Positions 29,183 through 37,830 are shown, counted from the stretch's first letter. The stretch: 41,839 bases of DNA from Flavobacteriales bacterium (GCA_028823145.1 JAPKCA010000007.1:1-41839), one strand, 5' to 3'. Notes: a model not told the origin generated them from the letters alone. Numbers and translations are program-made.

Positions 29183-30094
29183 ATGATTCTTGAACGAAAA
29201 GTAAGGGCTTGTGTTCGCTTCTTTGTGGCTAGTTGGAGCGTGTTGATGCTTGGCAGTATTTCTTTACCAGCTCAAGCTCAAACCGAAGTCGGGGACTGGT
29301 ATGTATCGTGGGGCTACAACCGTTCCATGTATGCTGCTTCGGACGTGCATATGTGGGGAGAGGGCCCAACAGGAGAGGCGTTTGACGTCACGTTCAAAGA
29401 TGCGTTGGCGAGTGATATGCCAGAGCGCTTTCAAGCTAAAGTGTATTTCCATCCAGGTCTTTTTACGATTCCACAGTACAATGCGCGGGTGGGCCGGAAG
29501 ATCTCGGAGCATTGGTGGTTATCGGCTGGAGTGGATCACATGAAATACAAGCTTCGCGATCAATGGATGGAGGTGTCTGGCTATGCAGCGGGAACGGATG
29601 TGGACGCTACGGCTGCTATTGGCGAGCTCGCTCAATGGACCAATGACTCATTATACTGGGGGCCAGGATTCAATTTTGAACACAGCGATGGGATGAATTT
29701 CGTACGATTTAGCTTGGAGAGAGAATGGTCCCTTTGGCAAGCACCGAATCACCAATTAGGGCTGGTGGGTTTTACGGCTGCGGGTGCTGGATTGGTAGTT
29801 TGTAGCACAGATTTCAATTGGGCGGATCGCCACAAAAAGAATTCACAACATATCAGCGGCTTGGGCTTGGGCTTCCACGCGGGATTGCGGGCCCATGTTC
29901 ATCGCAGGTTCTTCATCCAAACGACAGCCCATGTGGGAGGAGTTACCTTGCCATGGATCCGGATTCAAGGCCCGACGAATGCGGGCGCTGAGCAACGGAT
30001 CGGTTATTTTGAAGGGGCGTTTTCCATAGGATACTTGATAGGAGGAGAACACCGCAATCCAAAGAAGAATTGCGACACTTGCCCAAGATGGTGA
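29183..30094 (+). CDS. Uncharacterised exported protein, probable outer membrane beta-barrel
   Basis: Signal peptide '...SVLMLGSISLPAQAQ', many amphipathic aromatic-rich segments, no family motif recognised. Confidence 0.6.
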   Translation: MILERKVRACVRFFVASWSVLMLGSISLPAQAQTEVGDWYVSWGYNRSMYAASDVHMWGEGPTGEAFDVTFKDALASDMPERFQAKVYFHPGLFTIPQYNARVGRKISEHWWLSAGVDHMKYKLRDQWMEVSGYAAGTDVDATAAIGELAQWTNDSLYWGPGFNFEHSDGMNFVRFSLEREWSLWQAPNHQLGLVGFTAAGAGLVVCSTDFNWADRHKKNSQHISGLGLGFHAGLRAHVHRRFFIQTTAHVGGVTLPWIRIQGPTNAGAEQRIGYFEGAFSIGYLIGGEHRNPKKNCDTCPRW

Positions 30095-30110
30095 GATGAA
30101 ACGTAGAAAA

Positions 30111-30980
30111 TCAGTTCAGAACGAGCTGGGTTTCACCAACTATCTCATCCGCCTCGAGAACTCTGATCGTATAGATTCCTTCTCCTAGTTCACCCGCGGG
30201 CATGTAAAAGATGCAAGCCTCCAAGCGCATGTTATTGTATTCCAAAACGCGGCTCGCGCTAATGGGTAAATCCGAAGAACTGCGGTCATCGGTCTGGCTT
30301 CCGGCAAGAACGGCTCCGCTTTCATCCATGACTTGCAGATGCAAGGTTTTGTTGCCAGCTGTGGCAATGCGGTTTTCGAGTAGGGTGAAACAAACGCGAA
30401 TCATGTCAGCACGAGATGCGCGGTTGGTCTCTCGTTGACGGCCACTGGCCAGTAAGCGAATGCCTTGAGCTGCAATTTCAGCAGCCTGAAGGGTCTGTCC
30501 GGTGGTGATAATCTCCTCCATGTTTTCTTGCCGCACAACAAGATCAGCATTGCGTTCTTGCACCTCTTCAACTCGGGCCCTCATTTGGTCATTTTCATCA
30601 ATCAACGCTAAATTCAATTGATTCAACGAATCGATGGTAGCCACATAACCCTTCATAATAGTCCGAAGTGTTTCGGCTTCTTTCTTCACCTTCGCTAAGG
30701 ACCAGTTTCCATTTTTAACTTGCGTTACAAGCCCTTGAACCTGTGCTCTTTGATCTGCGATTTCAGCCAACATGAGCGTGTTTTCAGTGCTTAAGGTGTC
30801 ATAGCTAAATCGGAGTTTTTCCAAATCAAGAAGCACTTGATTCCGCTCAAGGGTTAACGCGTCATTGGAGCCCTCGACCCGCGTGATTTCAGCGTTTCGC
30901 TGCGTTAAATGATATCCCAATACTGCGCAGGCAAGAGCCAGTGAAGCAGAGACGATGATTAGGAGGCGTTTTGAATCCAT
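30111..30980 (-). CDS. Membrane-anchored coiled-coil protein of unknown function
   Basis: N-terminal TM 'RLLIIVSASLALACAVLGYHL', long heptad-rich region, and globular C-terminus '...RASRADMIRVCFTLLENRIATAGNKTLHLQVMDESGAVLAG...'. Confidence 0.75.
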   Translation of the reverse strand: MDSKRLLIIVSASLALACAVLGYHLTQRNAEITRVEGSNDALTLERNQVLLDLEKLRFSYDTLSTENTLMLAEIADQRAQVQGLVTQVKNGNWSLAKVKKEAETLRTIMKGYVATIDSLNQLNLALIDENDQMRARVEEVQERNADLVVRQENMEEIITTGQTLQAAEIAAQGIRLLASGRQRETNRASRADMIRVCFTLLENRIATAGNKTLHLQVMDESGAVLAGSQTDDRSSSDLPISASRVLEYNNMRLEACIFYMPAGELGEGIYTIRVLEADEIVGETQLVLN

Positions 30981-31014
30981 GCCCTACAAAGGTGCAATTC
31001 TCAAGCCAAACTTT

Positions 31015-32784
31015 TTACGAGTCTTCTTTTCCGAAGCCAAAGAATCCTCCAAAACTCTTTCGCGCTTTGGTTGGTTCGGCTGGCTTGAACGCGGACTTAT
31101 TCGGGCGGCGGTTGTCGCTCGAGCTGTTTGACGACCCTTCTGATGAACGGGAAGACCTGCCATCATTGGAGCGTGCTGGACGCCGATCGTGGGATCGCTG
31201 AGGTCGGCTGTCACCGGACCTTGAGGAGCGACCATCATTGGAACGACTATCATATCGTGTGGGCTGGTCACGGCGGGGAGTTTCTGAAGAAGATCCTCTC
31301 CGATCCCCCGAACGACCATCCGAACGTGCGGGCTGGTCACGGCGGGGTGCATTTGATTCACTGCGGTTGTTGTCCCAACGCTTGGGAGCGCCCCCATTGG
31401 ATGAAGGACGACCGGTTACACCGGATCGACTGCCTTCGCTTCTCTGAGGTTTACGGCCACTGCCGCTCGGTCTGCCCCCCCCTGGACGATCTCTTCGTCC
31501 ATCGGAACTAGTGCCTTTGTATCCTCCGTAACCATAGTTTCCACCACCACCACCACCACCATTTCCTCCTCTTGATTTGCCGCCACCACTTTTACGCCCA
31601 CCTTTTGAGGCCGGGTGTGATTCGGTACCAACAGGGGGCATATTCAAATGCCATTCATGTGAGGTTTCAAGGTGAATTTCCTTTTGTATGAGGCGTTGAA
31701 TATCCCGCAAGTACTTACGCTCTTCACCCTCGTTGCAAAAACTAATAGCCTGTCCACTTGCTCCCGCTCGGCCTGTCCTTCCAATGCGGTGGACGTATGA
31801 CTCAGAGATATTGGGAAGTTCGAAGTTGATGACGTGACTGAGGTCATCAACGTCGATTCCGCGCGAAGCGATATCGGTAGCGATGAGGACTCTGAATTTG
31901 CCTTTTTTGAAGCCGTTCATGGCGCGATCTCGCTGTGGTTGGCTTTTATTTCCGTGGATGGCTTCACTGTGAACCCCCGCTTTACTCAAATATTTTGCGA
32001 CTTTGTCCGCACCGAACTTGGTTCGTGTAAAGACGAGAGCACTTTCGACCTCTGGCCGCTTCAAAATTTCAACCAACAATTCCCGCTTATCGTTCTGCCG
32101 AACCGAATAAATCGTTTGTTCCACGGTTTCAGCGGCAGAACTCTCTCTTGCGACTTCAACGCGGACAGGATTCGTGAGAATATCATTGGCCAACCGAACA
32201 ATGTTAGGGGGCATCGTTGCTGAGAAAAAGAGCGTTTGACGCTTCTTTGGAAGCATGTTAATGATCTTTTGGATATCGCGGATGAACCCCATGTCCAACA
32301 TGGTGTCCGCTTCGTCCAAAACCAACATGGTGATTCCGCTCAAATCGAGATGTCGCTGGTTTACCAAGTCGAGTAATCGACCAGGTGTGGCAGCAACCAT
32401 GTCCACTCCGCGTCTCAACGCCTCCACCTGACGGTGCTGAGACACTCCACCAAAAATGGTGGTTGAGCGCAAGTGAGCGCAAGAGGAATACTCCTGAAGG
32501 TTGATGCCAATCTGGGTGGCGAGCTCCCGTGTTGGAGTTAGGATTAAACCTCGAGGTTGCCGGCGACCCCCTTTAGGGGAACCTTGCAGGAAGAGGTTGT
32601 GGATCATAGGAAGCGCAAAAGCAGCAGTCTTTCCAGTTCCGGTTTGTGCACACCCAAGCACATCCTTTCCTTCTATAACCAAAGGAATGGCTTCTGTTTG
32701 AATAGGTGTCGGCTCAGTATAACCAAGCGGTTGAAGCGCATCAAGCACTTCAGGGCATAAGCCCAAATCAGTAAATAAACTCAA
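31015..32784 (-). CDS. RhlE-like DEAD-box ATP-dependent RNA helicase with RGG/RS-rich C-terminal tail
   Basis: 'YTEPTPIQTEAIPLVIEGKDVLGCAQTGTGKTAAF', 'VLDEADTMLDMGF', 'FSATMP', 'HRIGRTGRAG'. About 200 aa Gly/Arg/Ser tail. Only available start in frame is TTG. Confidence 0.94.
   Translation of the reverse strand: MSLFTDLGLCPEVLDALQPLGYTEPTPIQTEAIPLVIEGKDVLGCAQTGTGKTAAFALPMIHNLFLQGSPKGGRRQPRGLILTPTRELATQIGINLQEYSSCAHLRSTTIFGGVSQHRQVEALRRGVDMVAATPGRLLDLVNQRHLDLSGITMLVLDEADTMLDMGFIRDIQKIINMLPKKRQTLFFSATMPPNIVRLANDILTNPVRVEVARESSAAETVEQTIYSVRQNDKRELLVEILKRPEVESALVFTRTKFGADKVAKYLSKAGVHSEAIHGNKSQPQRDRAMNGFKKGKFRVLIATDIASRGIDVDDLSHVINFELPNISESYVHRIGRTGRAGASGQAISFCNEGEERKYLRDIQRLIQKEIHLETSHEWHLNMPPVGTESHPASKGGRKSGGGKSRGGNGGGGGGGNYGYGGYKGTSSDGRRDRPGGGRPSGSGRKPQRSEGSRSGVTGRPSSNGGAPKRWDNNRSESNAPRRDQPARSDGRSGDRRGSSSETPRRDQPTRYDSRSNDGRSSRSGDSRPQRSHDRRPARSNDGRSSRSSEGSSNSSSDNRRPNKSAFKPAEPTKARKSFGGFFGFGKEDS
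31256..31347. repeat. 23-bp imperfect direct repeat within the helicase C-terminal tail
   Basis: CGTGtGGGCTGGTCACGGCGGGG (31256-31278) and CGTGcGGGCTGGTCACGGCGGGG (31325-31347), 69 bp apart (in frame), encoding RRDQPxR. Confidence 0.85.
31541..31560. repeat. Trinucleotide simple-sequence repeat (CCA)n encoding poly-Gly in the helicase tail
   Basis: ccaccaccaccaccaccacc reads as a GGT/GGN run on the coding strand ('GGGGGGGNYGYGGYKG'). Confidence 0.85.
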
Positions 32785-32801
32785 AAATGATAGGAATCAA
32801 T

Positions 32802-32821
32802 CCACACAAAAACGTGTGTGG
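32802..32821 (-). promoter_or_regulatory. Stem-loop immediately upstream of the helicase start codon
   Basis: CCACACA-aaaacg-TGTGTGG perfect 7-bp inverted repeat, about 17 nt from the TTG start at 32784. Confidence 0.4.
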
Positions 32822-33056
32822 TAAACGTCCCAAGCTGAAGTTAATAGTTGAATTTCGGGGGCTCCTAAAAATAGTGGAATCCGATTGCGCGTCCAACCTG
32901 GGATAACGCGCCTGCGAGTGGTTCAGAGGTTGATTTCAACGGTGACCTTTTCGCGATGCAAAGATGGGGCGGATAGTGTTACGAACCGCAGCATTCTTCA
33001 CATTTCTATTGCGAAAGATGCGTAAACGTCACGAATACAGCGAAATAGCCTTTTGT

Positions 33057-34211
33057 TTATTTGACGATGTCTCGGGAAATCCGCATTTTACCTTTAACAT
33101 CCCAAAGTTGCGCGACAACCTGCGCTTGGCCTGGCCTTCCGATTTCAAGAATGCCGATATTGTTGTCCATCAAAGGGCCGTCCAATCGATGCGCATTTGG
33201 AGTGGCAAAATCCCATTTTGAGGTGATTCCGCTCGAAGTGATATCGAATAGGGTGTCGGTTGCTTGTGTCGCAAACCTCGATGTCCAGGCGGAGATTTCG
33301 CCATAATGAACATCCCCTGATATGAAGATGACGGGTGTGACCCTTTGTCCCATCCGCCGTTGATTGGTCTTGGACTGGTGGATCATCTGTGCCATTTTTT
33401 CTTGCTCATGAGGAAAGTTAGCCCACGATTCATAGCCATTCCATTCTATGCCGAATTGGGTCGATGTGGCAATGACGCGGACATCAGCTTTTACGTCAAG
33501 TTGCTTTTCGAGCCAAGCCCATTGTGCGGACCCGAGCAAAGTGGAATCTCCGTTCCGATAAGCTTCGTAGTCCGCGGCATAGGCGATGTTGTTCGTGCCT
33601 TGCAAGTGAACCTCTTGCGCTGGCAATAAATCATCTCGAAAAGAGCGCATATCCAATAGGATGACATGGACATCTTGTCGGCCACCATCAAATAAATAAC
33701 TCGTGTAGATCCCAGGATGCTGACGCCTGGGCGAATCGAAGGGCTCTTCCCAAAAAGCAAGGAAGACTTCTTTGCTTTCTTTCTTGAGGGAGTAATGCCG
33801 TCCGGCATCGTTCCAGCCGAAATCATGATCGTCCCACGTGGCGAGCATGCGGGTATTCGACTTTAGATTCAAAAAATCAGGATGTACTCCCAGCGCCCTG
33901 TGCTTTTCCTCCAAAACCGAAACGTCTTTGGTATCGGCATAGACGTTGTCACCTAGCCAAATAAACAAGTCCGGTTTCCGTCGAACAGCGACGGAAAGAA
34001 GGGGCATGTCCAGTTCGGGATTGGCACAACTACCAAAGGCAATTGTCCTGACTTCCTTGCGGACCATAAAATCAGCTTTGGCTTGGGGGGCCGCCTTTTT
34101 GAGGATGATTTGGGGATTATCCGAACTGCAGGCCCACCCAAAGAAGCACGCCAACAGGCACGCGATGACAGAAGAAAAAAAAGAGGTGAAATGCGTTGGA
34201 GGGGGATTCAT
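33057..34211 (-). CDS. PhoD-like alkaline phosphatase/phosphodiesterase family lipoprotein
   Basis: Lipobox 'LACFFGWACSSDN', 'IAFGSCANPELD', 'DLFIWLGDNVYADTKD', 'MLATWDDHDFGWNDAG', 'VIFISGDVHYGEIS'. Confidence 0.9.
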   Translation of the reverse strand: MNPPPTHFTSFFSSVIACLLACFFGWACSSDNPQIILKKAAPQAKADFMVRKEVRTIAFGSCANPELDMPLLSVAVRRKPDLFIWLGDNVYADTKDVSVLEEKHRALGVHPDFLNLKSNTRMLATWDDHDFGWNDAGRHYSLKKESKEVFLAFWEEPFDSPRRQHPGIYTSYLFDGGRQDVHVILLDMRSFRDDLLPAQEVHLQGTNNIAYAADYEAYRNGDSTLLGSAQWAWLEKQLDVKADVRVIATSTQFGIEWNGYESWANFPHEQEKMAQMIHQSKTNQRRMGQRVTPVIFISGDVHYGEISAWTSRFATQATDTLFDITSSGITSKWDFATPNAHRLDGPLMDNNIGILEIGRPGQAQVVAQLWDVKGKMRISRDIVK

Positions 34212-34672
34212 TCCGGTAGAACGAACCGAATGGGGAGCACGTATTCAACATTCACGAGCTTCCCTTTCACGGTCCCAGGGGTGAAACCAGGAAGGCTTGC
34301 CACCACCTTACTTGCGGTGATGTCCAGCGGACCAAGGCTTCTTACAATTTCAACCTGCTCTACTTTGCCCTCGACATTGATGACGAAGCGAACCATCACC
34401 GTCCCCTCCAATCCTTTCATCTTGGCTTCTTCGGGATAGGCCAAGTTTTGAATGATGTGGTTCATAATCCCTTCGTTGGTGCACCGTTGCTGCTCAATGG
34501 GGTCTTCCACTTCACTGCAACTGAGCAATACAGGCATCACTTCAGCAGACTTTACCGTTGGCGTTTCTTCCGGCAATTGCAAGCCGGATTGCCCATGAAT
34601 ATCACCAATGTGACAAGAGAAAAACAGGAGGCACACAAGCGATGGGATGGAAAGGCACTGAATTTTGTTCAT
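34208..34672 (-). CDS. TonB C-terminal-domain lipoprotein (short, no proline-rich linker)
   Basis: 'CLLFFSC' lipobox-like start and 'YPEEAKMKGLEGTVMVRFVINVEGKVEQVEIVRSLGPLDITASKVVASLPGFTPGTVKGKLVNVEYVLPIRF'. Start trimmed to ATG at 34672. Confidence 0.85.
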   Translation of the reverse strand: MNKIQCLSIPSLVCLLFFSCHIGDIHGQSGLQLPEETPTVKSAEVMPVLLSCSEVEDPIEQQRCTNEGIMNHIIQNLAYPEEAKMKGLEGTVMVRFVINVEGKVEQVEIVRSLGPLDITASKVVASLPGFTPGTVKGKLVNVEYVLPIRFVLPE

Positions 34673-34691
34673 GTTGAAATTTAAGGCGCTT

Positions 34692-36344
34692 TTATTCAAT
34701 AACAACCGGAATCGACCTCTTAACCTCGCCACAAGGCCTGATCCAATAGGTTCCCACGGAAAGCCCAGTTGGCAATTGGAGTGCAAGCGGAAGAGCGCTT
34801 TGGACCTCTGTCCACTCGTGCACCATTCGCCCCGTCGGAGATAGCAAAGACCAACAGGAAAAGCTGGAAGTGCCGGTGATGTGTATTTCGGATCCCGCTC
34901 GTGCCGGGTTCGGATACAAGAGATATGAGGATGGAAAATTCGCTTGGTTTGCAATGGGTGATATCGCGTCGTTTTGCCAATGGGAAATGGCTAGTTTCGG
35001 TTCTTCCGACGGATTTTCAGGTTCCCACAGCCCAGCGAGCAACAACCGTTCCCATGCAGGGTGATAAGCGCAATGCATGGCGCTCATGATGCCCCCAAGA
35101 TCCGACTCTGGCTGCATGGCGAAGGATTCGGGCGTTTGCATCCAATCTCCATTGGCCTCAAGCAATGTGCCGGTACCAGGAGTTTCTATAAACCCAAATC
35201 CGACGGGCTGTTCAGCGGGGAAGTTTTCGACAAACGAGACAGATTCCCAGGCCGCTCCGGGATCGTATGATTCCCAGTACATGGCCGTCCCTTCTTCATC
35301 CAAAATCAACCAATGCCAGCCTGATGGTAGATCGCCTCCGTCATGTGAAACTACAAGCGCCATAATGCTTCCATCCGGCAAGGCGACCAGTTGTTCAACC
35401 CAATGGTTTACTCCGGGATTGAGGTTGAGGTGAACGAGTCCACCTATCCCAAAACCCTCATCCAACATTCCGTCCCATTGGTGCTTTGCAATCATGACTT
35501 CATAATGCGCCGTATTGGAATAAGCTCCAGCCGCAACAAGTCCATTTTCGATGGAAATCCCACACATATAAATCCCTCCGATATCGTGCCGCTCATGTGC
35601 AAGCGTGAGCCCGAGGGTGTCGACAATCCCAGGCAACGACACGTCGACAATGACACGTCCTGAATCCCCGAATGTGCTGAGAGGATTACCGTTGTCATCC
35701 AAAATCAAAAGTGCGGGCATTTCCTTGTGAAAACAACACGGGTCAAGGACCATACCGGTCGCCATCCAACAAGGCGTTGAATCAGGCTTTTGGGCGGCCG
35801 CAAAACCATGCAGTTCTTGAAACGGACTTCCGAAGTTGAATTTCGTTAAACCGGGCGTATCGTTATCGCCGATACTGGGATCCAATGCCCCTCCGGAATC
35901 CAAGACCCAGACCCCCCACGTTGAGGTCAAATCCTTGCCAGAAGTTTCAATGTTCGTTCCGCACCAGAGACGCTGGCCATCGTCCACAGCAATTTGTTTG
36001 ATTTGCACGTGACCGGGAGTGGAATTAAAAGGGAAGAGCCACTCACCGGATCCAGATTCATTCCATTTGAACAGAGCAGGGCCATTGCTGCCGTTTTCGT
36101 TGTAAACCTGAACAGCGGCCGCAGCCCATTCGTCACCCCAAGGGCAGATATCCTCCAGCTCTTCCCACCAATCGGCATATGAAACCAACCAACCTGACGC
36201 GGTCCAATCCAAGTCTTGACTCCATTCTGATTGAGCGCTAAGGCCCAACGGAAGAATGACCCAAGCGAGCAGAAGTCGCGATGAAATTCCTGCGTTATTC
36301 AACAATGAGAAGGGGAATTCTTGTGCCATCCAGTGTGGTTGCAA
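34692..36344 (-). CDS. Secreted delta-60-repeat-like protein with T9SS C-terminal sorting domain
   Basis: 'FGDSGRVIVDVSLPG', 'LDEGFGIGGLVHLNLNPGVNHWVEQLVALPDGSIMALV' delta-60-like units, C-terminal 'SSYLLYPNPARAGSEIHITG...GLSVGTYWIRPCGEVKRSIPVVIE'. Start may be 36329. Confidence 0.75.
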   Translation of the reverse strand: MQPHWMAQEFPFSLLNNAGISSRLLLAWVILPLGLSAQSEWSQDLDWTASGWLVSYADWWEELEDICPWGDEWAAAAVQVYNENGSNGPALFKWNESGSGEWLFPFNSTPGHVQIKQIAVDDGQRLWCGTNIETSGKDLTSTWGVWVLDSGGALDPSIGDNDTPGLTKFNFGSPFQELHGFAAAQKPDSTPCWMATGMVLDPCCFHKEMPALLILDDNGNPLSTFGDSGRVIVDVSLPGIVDTLGLTLAHERHDIGGIYMCGISIENGLVAAGAYSNTAHYEVMIAKHQWDGMLDEGFGIGGLVHLNLNPGVNHWVEQLVALPDGSIMALVVSHDGGDLPSGWHWLILDEEGTAMYWESYDPGAAWESVSFVENFPAEQPVGFGFIETPGTGTLLEANGDWMQTPESFAMQPESDLGGIMSAMHCAYHPAWERLLLAGLWEPENPSEEPKLAISHWQNDAISPIANQANFPSSYLLYPNPARAGSEIHITGTSSFSCWSLLSPTGRMVHEWTEVQSALPLALQLPTGLSVGTYWIRPCGEVKRSIPVVIE

Positions 36345-37635
36345 AATACATCCCTGCAGCCAATCCGCCTAGATCCCAGGTGTTTCCCATTCGAGCATTC
36401 CATTGGCTCACCATACGTCCGCTGGCATCCAGCAGGTTCAGTTCCTCTGGCGCTGATGGTCCGCTGATAGTGACCCAGTCACGGATGGGATTGGGGAACA
36501 GCGACCAAGAAGGACTGTCAAAGACGGATACACGGGATGAACCATCATACGTCTCTACGGGCTCATTGATGACAACACTGGTGACGGCCCCTTGCGGTCC
36601 ACCTGCCCCGAAATTGTCCTCGGCGACTACACCATAGTACGAATAGAGGAAGTAAGGGAATTGCGGATTCCAACTTTCATTCACCGTAGCAAAATAAGCA
36701 TACGTGCCGTTGGGGTATTCAGGCGTGACGCAGAGGCGACCGTTGTTCTCATCTAGATGACCGGACCCTGCGATAAATTCGAAGTCTTCGATGTAAGCGC
36801 CAATCACAGCTTCGACGGGCTCAGCTCCTGGAGGAATGGCCGGGGTCACCAGCTCTCCTACAGCGGGACCGTATTCATTGGGCGCCAAAATCGTCCCATC
36901 TGCCAATGTCTGCCGAACCGTGATGTCCCGCTCGACATGACTTGATTCCATGCGAACGATGCCGCCTGTTCCATCTGAATTTTCATAGGCATAAGGGCCG
37001 TAGATCGGGTATCCATCAAAGGCAAAACCGATCAATGGGCTATGGACACTTGGGTCAATGGTCATCAAGCCTTCGCTCGGATAATCATTGCAAACCGCGT
37101 TGATGACATCCTGTGAATTGCTGAATGGACTCGGCAACAAGTGGTGGTGGTATCGTCCCATCGCGGGATGGCCTTTGGCACAATCAAACCCGGCAAGTTC
37201 GAAAAAGCCACCATTTTGATGCCAGATGTCCAAGTTATCGAAAGAAAACGCATCGAGGGCATTGTATATCGGGACGCCATTGACCAAAACGCCCGCATGA
37301 CCTAATCCTGTTGATGTTCCTCCGCTTGGACCAACCTCTGGATTGCGGGGAATCCGGAACAGATAATCGGTGTCGCTCGCTTGTGAAGGATTGCCATCAT
37401 TGAATGGCGCTGTGGCATAGCGAGGAACACCTGGCGCATTGATGTAAACGTTATCGTCCGAGTACTGGACTTGCTCAACATCGCACAGAATGCCGTTATC
37501 CGTCAGCTGGCCATTGTTCCAGAATTGTCCCGTGGCACCGTCGGTGTTGATGTGCCATGAAGCCAATTCAGGCTGCGCCAAAGCGGCAAGCGGCAACAAT
37601 GAAAATAGGAAGATTTGAGAATAAAATCGCGGCAT
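36295..37635 (-). CDS. YHYH-domain secreted protein with T9SS C-terminal sorting domain
   Basis: 'GHPAMGRYHHHLLP', 'IGFAFDGYPIYGPYAYENSDGTGGI' (YHYH family hallmark), C-terminal 'SWSLFPNPIRDWVTISG...LAAGMYFATTLDGTRIPLLIVE'. Start trimmed to ATG at 37635. Confidence 0.88.
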   Translation of the reverse strand: MPRFYSQIFLFSLLPLAALAQPELASWHINTDGATGQFWNNGQLTDNGILCDVEQVQYSDDNVYINAPGVPRYATAPFNDGNPSQASDTDYLFRIPRNPEVGPSGGTSTGLGHAGVLVNGVPIYNALDAFSFDNLDIWHQNGGFFELAGFDCAKGHPAMGRYHHHLLPSPFSNSQDVINAVCNDYPSEGLMTIDPSVHSPLIGFAFDGYPIYGPYAYENSDGTGGIVRMESSHVERDITVRQTLADGTILAPNEYGPAVGELVTPAIPPGAEPVEAVIGAYIEDFEFIAGSGHLDENNGRLCVTPEYPNGTYAYFATVNESWNPQFPYFLYSYYGVVAEDNFGAGGPQGAVTSVVINEPVETYDGSSRVSVFDSPSWSLFPNPIRDWVTISGPSAPEELNLLDASGRMVSQWNARMGNTWDLGGLAAGMYFATTLDGTRIPLLIVE

Positions 37636-37756
37636 TGCACAGGAGTGAAAGGATGAGCAAGTAGGATAATAAAGGGCCAAGATATCAACCTTTACAATGC
37701 ATGTTTAACAAGAAAAAGGTTATTTCACGGATTTCAGAACTGTTGAAACTTTGGTT

Positions 37757-37784
37757 CATATGATTTGAATTTCAGCATCATATG
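37757..37784. repeat. Inverted repeat CATATGAT-N12-ATCATATG in intergenic region
   Basis: Perfect 8-bp arms at 37757-37764 and 37777-37784, between two divergent T9SS-cargo transcription units. Confidence 0.55.
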
Positions 37785-37830
37785 GTCCCTGACCGCAATG
37801 TAATTTGGACTCAAATCAACTTTTCAATTC

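Noticed and set aside
30984-31397. 137-aa ORF in the helicase tail with repeated 'VTSPH' units
   Set aside because: Alternative frame of the RGG/RRDQP repeat in the rhlE-like gene. The repetition comes from the host gene.
31256-31560. Possible CRISPR-like or satellite array
   Set aside because: Repeats are few, in frame, coding for an Arg/Gly tail, with no regular spacers and no cas genes.
37801-37808. TAATTTGG as a -7 promoter element for the alpha/beta-hydrolase gene
   Set aside because: One mismatch to TAnnTTTG and no TTG at 17-23 nt upstream. Too weak to call.
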